Shown: positions 8,688 through 18,395 of the stretch, piece by piece | Layout: each line of letters opens with the position of its first letter | Numbering within the stretch: position 1 is the first letter of the stretch | NCBI GenBank assembly: GCA_947499095.1 | Contig: CANMMR010000003.1 | Span: 310,001 to 374,000 of the forward strand | From: an uncultured Erythrobacter sp. | Lineage (GTDB): Bacteria; Pseudomonadota; Alphaproteobacteria; Sphingomonadales; Sphingomonadaceae | Direction of reading: 5' to 3' | Length of the DNA: 64,000 nucleotides | Made by a program: the position numbers and the translations under genes | Notes under the pieces: model-generated | What the model was told of the DNA's origin: nothing | What the model saw: the letters and a program-made list of their open reading frames with translations, nothing else | The model's database searches: none

Positions 8688-9866
8688 TCATGCCCTTCCT
8701 GCACAGGCGATGAAAAATCCGTCGTTTCCATCGTGATACGGCGTGAGACGCACCCCGTTCCCGCGCGGGCGACCGGCAGGCAGCGCCGGAGGCTGAGCTT
8801 CAAGATCATCGTGCCGCGCAAGGTAGGCGTCGAACTGGTCCGCGCCCTCCTCGTCCAGCAGCGAGCAGGTGACATAGACGACGCGTCCGCCGGGCCGAAC
8901 GAGTTCTCGCGCCAGATCGAGCAGATAAGCCTGCACCTCGGCGAGGCGCGTTAGCTCAGCCTCGTCCAGCCGCCAGCGCGCTTCGGGATTGCGCCGCCAC
9001 GTGCCCGTGCCCGAGCAGGGCGCATCGACCAGCACCGCATCGGCCTTCCCCATCAGGTTGGACAGCGCTTCGCGTTCCTTCTTCGGATCGAGCAGCCGGG
9101 TGTCGATATTGGTCGCACCCGCCCGCTCCGCACGCGGAGCAAGGCGCGACAGGCGATTGCGATCGGTATCGGCTGCTATAAGCGTGCCGAGATTGTCCAT
9201 CGTCGCAGCGAGCGCGAGCGTCTTGCCGCCCGCCCCGGCGCACAGGTCGATCACCACCTCACCTGGCTGCGCGCCGACCGCGAGGCAGGCGATCTGCGAG
9301 CCCGTGTCCTGCACTTCGATCCGGCCGTCGCGGAACGCCTCCCATTGTTCGACCGGCGTGCCGGGTTCGAGCCGCAGGCCGTTCGGCGCATCGGTGGGGT
9401 GGCTTTCGACCGGCAGCTGCAAGGTCGCGCGATCGGCTTTGAGCGTATTCACCCGCAGGTCGAGCGGAGCGCGGTCGAGCAGCGCCGCCGCCTCGTCGCG
9501 CTCGATTTGCGATGCGGCGAGCTTCTGTTCCAGCCAAGTCGGCGCGATCCCGCCCTCGGCTGCCGCATCATTAGCACCTAGCGCAGGCGGTCCGTATTTC
9601 GACCCGTCGAACAGCGGCGAAATAGCCGGATCGATCTCCGCGAGACGCAGCATTGCCGCGCGTCCGTTTTCCGGCACCGGTCCGCAGGCGCGGATGGCGC
9701 CGAACACCAACTCGCGAATGGCGCGGCGGTCCTTCGATCCGGCAAAGCGGTGCCCGCGAAACCAGTCCGCCAAAATCCGGTCCGCCGGCGCGCCTTTAGC
9801 ACGCGCGGAGGCGATGATCGCGTCGAGCAGTTCGATAGCGGTCTGGACCCGCGCCGCAGGGGTCAT
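8688..9866 (-). CDS. RsmB/NOP-family RNA (cytosine-5) methyltransferase
   Basis: 392 residues. The N-terminal NusB-like RNA-binding helices are followed by a SAM-binding Rossmann domain (VIDLCAGAGGKTLALAA). Both catalytic cysteines of m5C methyltransferases are visible: VDAPCSGTGTWRRNPE and VYVTCSLLDEEGAD. The family methylates 16S rRNA cytosines; which position is modified cannot be read from sequence. It lies 15 bases downstream of guaB on the same strand and is probably cotranscribed with it. Confidence 0.9.
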   Translation of the reverse strand: MTPAARVQTAIELLDAIIASARAKGAPADRILADWFRGHRFAGSKDRRAIRELVFGAIRACGPVPENGRAAMLRLAEIDPAISPLFDGSKYGPPALGANDAAAEGGIAPTWLEQKLAASQIERDEAAALLDRAPLDLRVNTLKADRATLQLPVESHPTDAPNGLRLEPGTPVEQWEAFRDGRIEVQDTGSQIACLAVGAQPGEVVIDLCAGAGGKTLALAATMDNLGTLIAADTDRNRLSRLAPRAERAGATNIDTRLLDPKKEREALSNLMGKADAVLVDAPCSGTGTWRRNPEARWRLDEAELTRLAEVQAYLLDLARELVRPGGRVVYVTCSLLDEEGADQFDAYLARHDDLEAQPPALPAGRPRGNGVRLTPYHDGNDGFFIACAGRA

Positions 9867-9881
9867 GTCGCAGCCCGGCGA

Positions 9882-11745
<1,864 letters not shown>

Positions 11746-11750
11746 GAAGG

Positions 11751-12509
11751 CTACTCCGCCGTCCAGCCGCCATCCACACTCCAGTTGGCTCCGTTGACGT
11801 TCTGCGCCTCGTCGCGGCAGAGGAATGCAGCGAGTGCGCCAACTTCCTCGGGCTGGACGAATTTCTTGGTCGCCTGCTTCACCAGCAGCACGTCGTTGAT
11901 GACCTCCTCACGGGACAGGCCGCGGGCTTTCATCGTGTCGGGGATCTGGCCGTCGATCAGCGGGGTCCAGACATAGCCGGGGCTGATGCAGTTTGCAGTC
12001 ACGCCATGCTCGGCGAGTTCGAGTGCGATGGTCTTGGTGAAACCCGCGATGCCGTGCTTGCTGGCGTTGTATGCGCTCTTGAAGGGGCTTGCGACCTTGG
12101 AATGGGCGCTGGCGGTGTTGATGATACGGCCCCAGCCCTTCGTCTTCATTCCCGGCACGGCGATCCGCGTCGTGTGGAACGCGGCGGTAAGGTTGAGCGC
12201 AATGATAAGGTTCCACTTGTCGACCGGAAAGTCTTCTACGGGCGAGACATGCTGGACGCCCGCATTGTTGACGAGGATGTCGATTGTGCCCGCATCGGCC
12301 ATCATCGCTTCTACCGCGGCGACATCGGTCAGGTCGGCTCCGAAATGCGCCGCTCCGCCCAGTTCCTCGCACAGGATCGCGATCTCGCCCTCGTCGCCGA
12401 AACCGTTGAGGATCACCTCCGCCCCTTCGCCATGCAGCGCCCGCGCAATGGCGAGGCCGATGCCGCTGGTGGAACCGGTGACGAGCGCGCGCTTACCTTG
12501 AAGAAACAT
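11751..12509 (-). CDS. bdhA: 3-hydroxybutyrate dehydrogenase (SDR family)
   Basis: 252 residues from the ATG at 12509, with GGAGG 6 bases upstream. Classical SDR: cofactor motif TGSTSGIG near the N-terminus, NNAGVQH, the catalytic Ser in INTASAHSKVASPFKSAY, and YNASKHG with the catalytic Tyr and Lys. The segments NNAGVQHVSPVEDFPVDKW and NCISPGYVWTPLIDGQIPD closely resemble D-beta-hydroxybutyrate dehydrogenases, which interconvert 3-hydroxybutyrate and acetoacetate with NAD. This fits a cell that makes polyhydroxyalkanoate (see 57341-59911). Confidence 0.88.
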   Translation of the reverse strand: MFLQGKRALVTGSTSGIGLAIARALHGEGAEVILNGFGDEGEIAILCEELGGAAHFGADLTDVAAVEAMMADAGTIDILVNNAGVQHVSPVEDFPVDKWNLIIALNLTAAFHTTRIAVPGMKTKGWGRIINTASAHSKVASPFKSAYNASKHGIAGFTKTIALELAEHGVTANCISPGYVWTPLIDGQIPDTMKARGLSREEVINDVLLVKQATKKFVQPEEVGALAAFLCRDEAQNVNGANWSVDGGWTAE

Positions 12510-12594
12510 TTGGGCCTCCGAGCGTTGTAGTGACAATGCGAGGGCCATCGCGCACAAGGGGTGCGCTGTAAAGCGGCCATAGAAGGGGGAAGCG

Positions 12595-13440
12595 ATGCGT
12601 CTCAATCCGTTCGATACCAGCAAGATCGATGTGGGCAGTGCCGGGGGCGGCGTCGGCAAGGCCGGCGGTCTTGGCTGCGGCACGATCATCATCGCGGCGC
12701 TTGGATATTTCGTATTTGGTCTCGACCCGATGCAGACCGCCGCGACCGTCGAGAGCGTCCAGCAGAGCCAGGCCTCGCAAGGGCCGGGTACGCAGGACGA
12801 ACAGGCGCTTTGCACGTCGAACCAATACGCCACCGAGACCTGCAATGCATTGCTTTCGCTGAACGAAACCTGGGCGCGGACTTTCCAGGAGCAGGGGTTC
12901 GGAGATCAATTCCAGGAACCCGGTCTGCGGTTTGCCAGCGGGCGCTTCCAGACTGCATGCGGTGCCGCGTCCAGCGGTATGGGCCCATTCTACTGTCCGG
13001 CAGATCAACGCATCTATATCGATACGAGTTTCTACGATCAGCTAGCTCGGATGGCCGGCAATCAGGGCGATTTTGCCCGCCTGTACGTGGTAGCGCACGA
13101 GTATGGCCATCATGTCCAGACCATCACCGGCATCTCCGGCCAGATCCGCAGCGCGCAGCAGCAGAACCCGCGCCGCGCAAACCAGCTCAATGTGCTGATG
13201 GAACTGCAGGCCGACTGCTACGCCGGCGTCTGGGCCGGCAAGAACCGCAATCTCATCGAGCCGGGCGATATCGAGGAAGGCATGCAGGCCGCTGCCGCCA
13301 TCGGCGACGACCGGCTGACCGGCGGGCGCGTCTCCAGCGAGAACTTCACTCATGGCACCAGCCGCCAGCGCAGCGAGGCGCTACGGCTCGGCCTGCAGGG
13401 CGACGACCGCGCCTGCGACAACATCACCAACGTCGGCTGA
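12595..13440 (+). CDS. Neutral zinc metallopeptidase (YpfJ/PF04228 family)
   Basis: 281 residues. The family N-terminus MRLNPFDTSKIDVGSAGG is followed by one transmembrane segment (GCGTIIIAALGYFVFGLDP), then an extracytoplasmic domain with the zinc motif VVAHEYGHHVQT and a downstream ELQADCYAGVWAG carrying the third ligand. Known homologues are YpfJ-like proteins of uncertain substrate. It converges on the M56 gene across a strong bidirectional hairpin. Confidence 0.92.
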   Translation: MRLNPFDTSKIDVGSAGGGVGKAGGLGCGTIIIAALGYFVFGLDPMQTAATVESVQQSQASQGPGTQDEQALCTSNQYATETCNALLSLNETWARTFQEQGFGDQFQEPGLRFASGRFQTACGAASSGMGPFYCPADQRIYIDTSFYDQLARMAGNQGDFARLYVVAHEYGHHVQTITGISGQIRSAQQQNPRRANQLNVLMELQADCYAGVWAGKNRNLIEPGDIEEGMQAAAAIGDDRLTGGRVSSENFTHGTSRQRSEALRLGLQGDDRACDNITNVG

Positions 13441-13447
13441 AAACGCA

Positions 13448-13485
13448 CTGAAGGCGGCCATCGGGCATACGATAGCCGCCTTCAG
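13448..13485. terminator. Bidirectional intrinsic terminator between convergent genes
   Basis: An 11-bp perfect stem, CTGAAGGCGGC (13448-13458) with GCCGCCTTCAG (13475-13485), has a 16-base loop. The plus strand continues ATTGTTCT and the minus strand TGCGTTTTC, so both sides have short T tracts. It sits exactly between the stops of the zinc peptidase and the M56 gene. Confidence 0.75.
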
Positions 13486-13502
13486 ATTGTTCTCACGAAC
13501 CT

Positions 13503-15197
13503 TTAGCGAGAAAGTTCGGCGATCTCACGGTCGAGGTCGCGCAGCACCTCGCGGCGCGTTTCGGCGGAAAGGTTGGTGCTGTGCGCAATACCCGCCCGCG
13601 CCTGCTTCAGCGCCTTGAGAGCCAACCGGTCGCCGGCCGTTTCGCAGATATACATCGTCACGCGGCCGTCGCGGCCCTCGATGCTGGTGACCGGCGCATC
13701 GGGATAGCGGCACGATTCCACCACTTCCGGCACGTGGCGCATGGCGAGTTCGACCGATTTCTCGATTTTTTCGATCTCGGCATCGCTCATGGCATAGGCG
13801 TGCGCTTCGGCGCGGTCCTGCCGGGCTGCGGCATGTTGCACGCGCCCTTCGGCCCATTGCTTGCGACCTTCCGCCCACTGGATGCGGCCCTCGGCATAGG
13901 CGACGCGGTCGCGTGCCCATTCCTTGCGGCCCTCTTCCCATTCCAGGCGAGCCTCGAGGCGAGCTTCGCGCATCTCCTCCTGCTGCTCCTCACGCCATTC
14001 GCGGCGCTCCTCCTGCCGCTTAAGCCGCTGCTCGCGCAGCTCTTCATGCAATTCCTCGCGTCCCTTGTCCGACCACCCTTCGGGGGCTTCGGGCGGCTCG
14101 GGAGCCAGCGGTGCTTCCGGCGGCATCGGCGGCGGCGGAGCCGGGGGTGCCAGCGGCACTTCGGGCAGGAAAGCCGCAATGGCCTCACCATCGTCGGCGG
14201 GTGCGGCAGTCGCGCTGGCATAGCCGATGGACGCGGTCATCGGCAGGGCCAGCAACGAAGCGGCGATGGTGGAACGCGCAACCATGCGGCGGCGGTTCGA
14301 TACGTCTTCCATGGACAAATTCCTCAAACGGTGAATGATGGATTTGTCCCCCAAAACCGGGCACGCCATCGGGGCAGCAAGCGCGGGGCGCGGGGCTGCC
14401 TGCGGGCGGCGTGCAAAATCGGCGATAACTCCGGCGTAGACCGCACGCTCCTCGCGAGGACGAGCGGCGACGACGCGGGCATCGCAGGCAGCTTCTTGGT
14501 CGCGGCGCAGTGCGGTCCAGCCCATATATCCGAGCGGGTTGAACCAGTGCGCGGCGAACAGCGGTTGCAAAAGTATGTTGGCGAGCAGGTCGTGCCCGCG
14601 ATGATGTGCCAACTCGTGCTCGATCGCCAGATCGCGGGCGATGCGGTCGCGGGCAGTCATGAAGCCGGACGGCAATGCGATCACCTTGTCGAGCACACCG
14701 AAAGCCAGCGGGCCGGAAATAGCGGGCGTTTCGATGAGCCGGATGGTCCCGACCTCGCCCACCGGCACCGCGTCTTCCAGCAACTCTTCGCGCAGCCGGG
14801 CATAAAGCCAGAAGCGGCGAACGAGAAAGATGCTTGCGCCGAGCAGCCAAAGGATCGCCAGCGGCGTGGTAAAATCGGTCGGCTCGGGCAGCGTCTGCAG
14901 CGGCACAGCCATGTCGGCAGGAGCAGAGGTGGCAAACTGCGGCTCGGCGAATCTGCCGGCGTCGGATGCCATCGGCTCGAGCGTCGCGGACGGCGCGGGC
15001 GCCATCCAGGCGGGCAGCGTCATCGGCGGGACGATCAGGCGCAGCGCAGGCAGCGCCCACAGCGCATAAGCCGCACCTACTCCCAAGTGACGCGCGACCG
15101 GCCGCCGCACCAGCAGCACCAGCGCGATCAGCGCGCCGGTCCACAACAGCGTATCGAGCAGGAACCAGTCCCAATATTCTCGCAAAAGCTCGGTCAT
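13503..15197 (-). CDS. M56-family (BlaR1/MecR1-like) membrane metallopeptidase with heptad-repeat C-terminus
   Basis: 564 residues. Hydrophobic segments at about 13-30, 40-58 and 110-127 precede the zinc motif HELAHH (194-199) and a following CDARV region, as in BlaR1/MecR1 peptidases that cleave the partner repressor. A further membrane segment lies near 308-328. Instead of a penicillin-binding sensor domain, the C-terminus has a Pro-rich linker (344-373), a highly charged helix (375-470) with seven-residue repeats of form (W/Y)AEGRxQ, and a final domain with conserved CRYP and YICE. The ATG overlaps the repressor stop (ATGA). Confidence 0.9.
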   Translation of the reverse strand: MTELLREYWDWFLLDTLLWTGALIALVLLVRRPVARHLGVGAAYALWALPALRLIVPPMTLPAWMAPAPSATLEPMASDAGRFAEPQFATSAPADMAVPLQTLPEPTDFTTPLAILWLLGASIFLVRRFWLYARLREELLEDAVPVGEVGTIRLIETPAISGPLAFGVLDKVIALPSGFMTARDRIARDLAIEHELAHHRGHDLLANILLQPLFAAHWFNPLGYMGWTALRRDQEAACDARVVAARPREERAVYAGVIADFARRPQAAPRPALAAPMACPVLGDKSIIHRLRNLSMEDVSNRRRMVARSTIAASLLALPMTASIGYASATAAPADDGEAIAAFLPEVPLAPPAPPPPMPPEAPLAPEPPEAPEGWSDKGREELHEELREQRLKRQEERREWREEQQEEMREARLEARLEWEEGRKEWARDRVAYAEGRIQWAEGRKQWAEGRVQHAAARQDRAEAHAYAMSDAEIEKIEKSVELAMRHVPEVVESCRYPDAPVTSIEGRDGRVTMYICETAGDRLALKALKQARAGIAHSTNLSAETRREVLRDLDREIAELSR

Positions 15198-15583
15198 CTG
15201 CGCATCTCCCTCAAGAGCGCTTCGATCTCGTCGAGATCCTTGTCGCTGAGCGCCTCGTTCTCGGCGAGATGCGCGAACAGCGGAGCCGCACGGCCGCCGA
15301 ACAGGCGTTCGACCAGGCGGCGCGATTCGGTGCCGACATAGTCGGACCTTTCGATAAGCGGGTGGTAAAGGAACTTGCGGCCCAGCGGCTCCGTCCCCAG
15401 CGCGCCTTTCGAGACCAGGCGGCTGAGCAGCGTCTTGACGGTCGGCATGGACCAGTCACGCTGCGCGCAGACCCGGTCGCACACGTCCGATGCGCTCAAG
15501 GGGCTGTTTTCCCACAGCACTTCCATCACCGCATGTTCGGCTTCGCTGATCCGGTCACCGGGCGCGTCATTGCGCTTTGCCAT
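15194..15583 (-). CDS. BlaI/MecI/CopY-family transcriptional repressor
   Basis: 129 residues from the ATG at 15583. A GTG-type extension to 15643 would run through the promoter and is rejected. ISEAEHAVMEVLWENSPLSA and TVKTLLSRLVSKGALGTEPL form the winged helix, and a dimerisation helix follows (LFAHLAENEALSDKDLDEIE). BlaI proteins bind TACN4GTA palindromes and are cleaved by their M56 partner. Two such palindromes lie over its own promoter, so autoregulation is strongly suggested. Confidence 0.93.
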   Translation of the reverse strand: MAKRNDAPGDRISEAEHAVMEVLWENSPLSASDVCDRVCAQRDWSMPTVKTLLSRLVSKGALGTEPLGRKFLYHPLIERSDYVGTESRRLVERLFGGRAAPLFAHLAENEALSDKDLDEIEALLREMRR

Positions 15584-15615
15584 CCATTTGCTCCCTGGGC
15601 GTATTCTGTATCGAT

Positions 15616-15648
15616 TACGCTTGTAGCCAGTTCGACTACGCATGTAAA
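15616..15648 (-). promoter_or_regulatory. BlaI-type double operator overlapping a sigma70-like promoter
   Basis: TACGCTTGTA (15616-15625) and TACGCATGTA (15637-15646) both match TACN4GTA, with centres 21 bp apart, two helical turns, so both lie on the same face. On the minus strand, TTTACA (15643-15648), a 17-base spacer and TACAAG (15620-15625) form a plausible -35/-10 pair coinciding with the two boxes. The repressor start is about 35 bases downstream. The sites may also affect the divergent ClpP-like gene. Confidence 0.75.
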
Positions 15649-15733
15649 CCTTTTATGCGGATAGCATAGCATGGAACACTGTTCGGAGCGGAACGCTAAG
15701 CCCTTGCGATCTGCAAAAGGACCAAGCGACCCG

Positions 15734-16294
15734 ATGAACGACGCCGACCGCCAGAAAATCCTGACAGCGCCGCAGTTGCGACTCATCGGGAGCGTCGACG
15801 AGGCAATGTATGCCGAATTCCGCAACCAGCTCAGCGCCGCGCCGCAGGATGGGCCGCTGGTGATTGCCATGACGACCCTGGGCGGCAATCCCGAAGTCGC
15901 CCGCGCCATGGCGGACGATGTGCGGCTGATCCGCGATGCCGGGCGGACGATCTATTTCCTCGGCAAGGCGGCGGTCTATTCCGTCGGCGCGACCTTCATG
16001 GCCGGTTTCCCGGTCGAGTGCCGGTACTTCACCAAGGGCTCGAGCATCCTGCTGCACGAGCGCCAGATCGCCAAGACGATCAATCTCAACGGTCCCTTGC
16101 GGAGCTGCATGGCGCAGCTGAAGGCCGCGCTGAACGAGATCGAGCATTCGATCGACATCGAGGAAATGGGCTTCCGCGAGATCACCGAAAACTCCGAAGT
16201 GGATTTCGAAGAGGTCCGCGAGAAGGCACCGGACAACTGGTACATCCCGTGCGAGGAAGCAGCCGAACGCGGGCTAATCGCGGGTGTGATCTGA
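15734..16294 (+). CDS. ClpP/crotonase-fold serine peptidase-like protein
   Basis: 186 residues from the ATG at 15734 (AAGGA about 11 bases upstream); an ATG at 15671 would add 21 non-conserved residues. The fold signature is GPLVIAMTTLGGNPEVARAM, then GKAAVYSVGATFMAG at the ClpP nucleophile position and ILLHERQI at the histidine position. It resembles a group of ATP-dependent Clp protease-like proteins that stand apart from true ClpP. It is divergent from the BlaI operon. Proteolytic activity is not certain. Confidence 0.78.
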   Translation: MNDADRQKILTAPQLRLIGSVDEAMYAEFRNQLSAAPQDGPLVIAMTTLGGNPEVARAMADDVRLIRDAGRTIYFLGKAAVYSVGATFMAGFPVECRYFTKGSSILLHERQIAKTINLNGPLRSCMAQLKAALNEIEHSIDIEEMGFREITENSEVDFEEVREKAPDNWYIPCEEAAERGLIAGVI

Positions 16295-16320
16295 TCGCCC
16301 GCCGTGTCATGATGTGTGGC

Positions 16321-16962
16321 ATGACCAACCGACTCGCCCTTGCGGCCCTCGCCCTTTGCGCCGCGCCCCTCGCCGCGCAGGACGCCGGTACCGATGCCCT
16401 CCCCGCTCCCGTGACCGAACTCGTCGTGCTGGAGACGACCGCGGGCGACATCACCGTGGCGCTGGAGACCGAGCGCGCTCCGATCACCGCGGCCAATTTC
16501 TTGCGCTATGTCGACGAGAACCGGTTCGATGGCACCGTTTTCTATCGCGCGATGAGTCTCGATTACGGCGAACCGCCCGACGGCCTGATCCAGGCCGGCA
16601 CGCAAAACGACCCCGACCGTATTCTGCCCGGCATCGCGCATGAGCCAACAGGCGAGACCGATCTCAGTCACACCGATGGCGCGCTATCAATGGCGCGGCT
16701 CGAACCGGGCACGGCGACCGGCGACTTCTCGAACATGGTCAAGGACCAGACCGGCTTGGATGCGATGCCCGATAGCGACGATCCGAACGAGCGGGCGGGC
16801 TATGCCGTGTTCGGCTACGTGGTCGACGGAATGGACGTGGTGCATGCGATCCACGCGATGCCGACCGATCCCGACAAGGGCGAAGGCTGGATGAAAGGCC
16901 AGATGCTGGCCGCTCCGGTGGTAATCGTCGATGCACGGCGGGTGGAGCAGCCGGCCGACTAA
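16321..16962 (+). CDS. Periplasmic cyclophilin-type peptidyl-prolyl isomerase
   Basis: 213 residues from the ATG at 16321; MTNRLALAALALCAAPLAAQ is a signal peptide with an AAQ-type cleavage site. The cyclophilin fold follows: LETTAGDITVALETERAPIT, AANFLRYVDENRFDGTVFYR, QAGTQNDP, and YAVFGYVVDGMDVVHAI. It catalyses proline isomerisation during folding of exported proteins. The stop overlaps the convergent metallopeptidase stop by 4 bases. Confidence 0.9.
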   Translation: MTNRLALAALALCAAPLAAQDAGTDALPAPVTELVVLETTAGDITVALETERAPITAANFLRYVDENRFDGTVFYRAMSLDYGEPPDGLIQAGTQNDPDRILPGIAHEPTGETDLSHTDGALSMARLEPGTATGDFSNMVKDQTGLDAMPDSDDPNERAGYAVFGYVVDGMDVVHAIHAMPTDPDKGEGWMKGQMLAAPVVIVDARRVEQPAD

Positions 16963-17834
16963 CACTCCTCGGCGGTGTTCTCCGGCGGCGGTCCGGGCGG
17001 GACGCGCGCCGGGTGCTGCCAGAAGGGGTCGCTGTCGAGGCGATGATTGTCGCCATACGCCTCGGCTAGCGCTGCATAGAGCTGCGGGTCGTACTCGGCG
17101 AGGTCCTGGTGGTTCAGGATGCGCCGCCCATCGAAGGCTTGCAGGCGGTTGGAATCGAACCAGAACTGCGTGCCTTCCGCCCAGTACTCCTGGATAGTCG
17201 TGGTGGTGTACTCGTTGAGCCAGAGATTGGTCGCAAGCGCATTGTCATACGCCGCCTGCACCCGCGCGTAGAGCGCCGGATCGACGGCATGGATCGCAAA
17301 TAGGACATTGTGCGCCATCTCGTGGACGAAGATCGTCTCACCGAAATAGCGGCTGACAGGCAGGCCGAGCACATCCTCCTCGGAGCCTACAGTGCGCTCA
17401 CCCCCGATCGCGCGAGCGCGGTTGTCCCAATATTCGCGGTCCGACAGCCGCCCGATACGCGTGTCGTAGAGTTTGCGCTCGCACCGCGTCAGGCGCGGGT
17501 CGTCGAAGGCGGGTTTGGTCCAGTCGGCATTCTCCGGCAGGTCGAGCAGCGCCTCGTCCACCGCCATGATCGCCACGCGGTAATCGTTCGCCGCCAGCCA
17601 TTCGGCGAGTTCGGGGCGATGCGCAAAGATTCCTTGCGTCATGTTGCGCGCGGCGAATAGCGCGTCGTCGCTGACCTTGGCGGAGGAGAGGATCGGGATG
17701 CCGCGCGCGACAACCTGCTTGGTGTAGAACGGCGGTGCGCTCAGCTCGGGCGACGGCGCTGTCGGCCCGGTCGCGCAGGCAGCCGACAGGAATACACCCA
17801 GAATGGCGCCAACTCGCGTTGTCGATGTTACCAA
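16959..17834 (-). CDS. Putative zinc-dependent lipoprotein with HEMAH motif
   Basis: The conserved part begins with a lipoprotein signal (TRVGAILGVFLSAAC). No ATG precedes it in frame; the best start is a TTG at 17834, and other near-cognate codons run to 17888, which would overlap the divergent antitoxin gene. FVHEMAHNVLF is an HExxH zinc motif, and a downstream NEYTTTTIQEYWAEGTQFWF supplies a candidate third ligand. The domain resembles secreted metallopeptidase-like proteins; substrate unknown. The exact N-terminus is uncertain by up to 18 residues. Confidence 0.75.
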   Translation of the reverse strand: MVTSTTRVGAILGVFLSAACATGPTAPSPELSAPPFYTKQVVARGIPILSSAKVSDDALFAARNMTQGIFAHRPELAEWLAANDYRVAIMAVDEALLDLPENADWTKPAFDDPRLTRCERKLYDTRIGRLSDREYWDNRARAIGGERTVGSEEDVLGLPVSRYFGETIFVHEMAHNVLFAIHAVDPALYARVQAAYDNALATNLWLNEYTTTTIQEYWAEGTQFWFDSNRLQAFDGRRILNHQDLAEYDPQLYAALAEAYGDNHRLDSDPFWQHPARVPPGPPPENTAEEC

Positions 17835-17845
17835 TTTTTGGTAAC
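17827..17845. promoter_or_regulatory. Inverted repeat upstream of parD, probable antitoxin operator
   Basis: GTTACCAATTTTTGGTAAC is a perfect 8-bp inverted repeat with a 3-base centre. It ends 8 bases before the antitoxin ATG. ParD-type antitoxins normally repress their own operon at such a palindrome. It also covers the likely TTG start of the divergent lipoprotein gene, so binding could affect both. Confidence 0.6.
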
Positions 17846-17853
17846 GCTGGTGG

Positions 17854-18105
17854 ATGGCAGGCAAGAACACGTCAATAGCTTTGGGCAAACCTTACACCGA
17901 CTTCGCCCGCAAGAAAGTCGAAAGCGGCGAATTCGGTTCCACCAGCGAAGTCGTGCGCGAGGCGATGCGCCAATACATCGCGCAGGATGCCAAGCGCGAG
18001 GCGCTGGACCGGGCGCTGAAGGAAGGGCTGGACAGCGGCCCGGCGCGGTCGTTCGATTTCGACAGCTTCCTCCGAGAGATGCGTGCGAATTACAAGGCCG
18101 ATTGA
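17854..18105 (+). CDS. ParD-like ribbon-helix-helix antitoxin
   Basis: 83 residues. KNTSIALGKPYTDFARKKVE and FGSTSEVVREAMRQYI are the DNA-binding ribbon-helix-helix part of ParD/CopG antitoxins, and the C-terminal acidic tail (SFDFDSFLREMRANYKAD) is the usual toxin-binding segment. The stop overlaps the toxin ATG (TGATG). The antitoxin neutralises ParE and probably represses the operon. Confidence 0.9.
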   Translation: MAGKNTSIALGKPYTDFARKKVESGEFGSTSEVVREAMRQYIAQDAKREALDRALKEGLDSGPARSFDFDSFLREMRANYKAD

Positions 18106-18395
18106 TGCGCTTTCAGCTGCGCGAGGCGGCGAGGCTCGACCTTGCTGAAATCTGGCTCGCCACCGCAGAACGCCGGGGCGTCGATCAGGCCGATGATTAC
18201 GTGCGTGCGATCGAGGATCGGCTTTTGCGGGTGTGTGATTTTCCGCGGAGCTATCCGGAGTATCGCGGACGTCATGGTGCCTTTCGCAAGGCACCAAGCG
18301 GCGAGCACCTGATCTTCTATCTGACAGACAGCGCGGTGGTCGATGTCGTTAGGATCATCCACAACCGCATGGATATCGATGAAGCGCTGGATTGA
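18105..18395 (+). CDS. ParE-like toxin (RelE/ParE superfamily)
   Basis: 96 residues starting at the ATG that overlaps the antitoxin stop. MRFQLREAARLDLAEIWLAT, the central DYVRAIEDRLLRVCDFP, the segment YRGRHGAFRKAPSGEHLIFY and the C-terminal VVDVVRIIHNRMDIDEAL are classic ParE features. ParE proteins poison DNA gyrase. The module is complete. It sits next to an AT-richer orphan gene in a segment that looks inserted downstream of sdhA. Confidence 0.9.
   Translation: MRFQLREAARLDLAEIWLATAERRGVDQADDYVRAIEDRLLRVCDFPRSYPEYRGRHGAFRKAPSGEHLIFYLTDSAVVDVVRIIHNRMDIDEALD

Noticed and set aside
13581..15341. Open frame of 586 codons on the plus strand
   Set aside because: Antisense to the M56 gene; low-complexity Arg/Ala-rich product, no motifs, and the minus-strand gene has HELAHH and normal coding structure.
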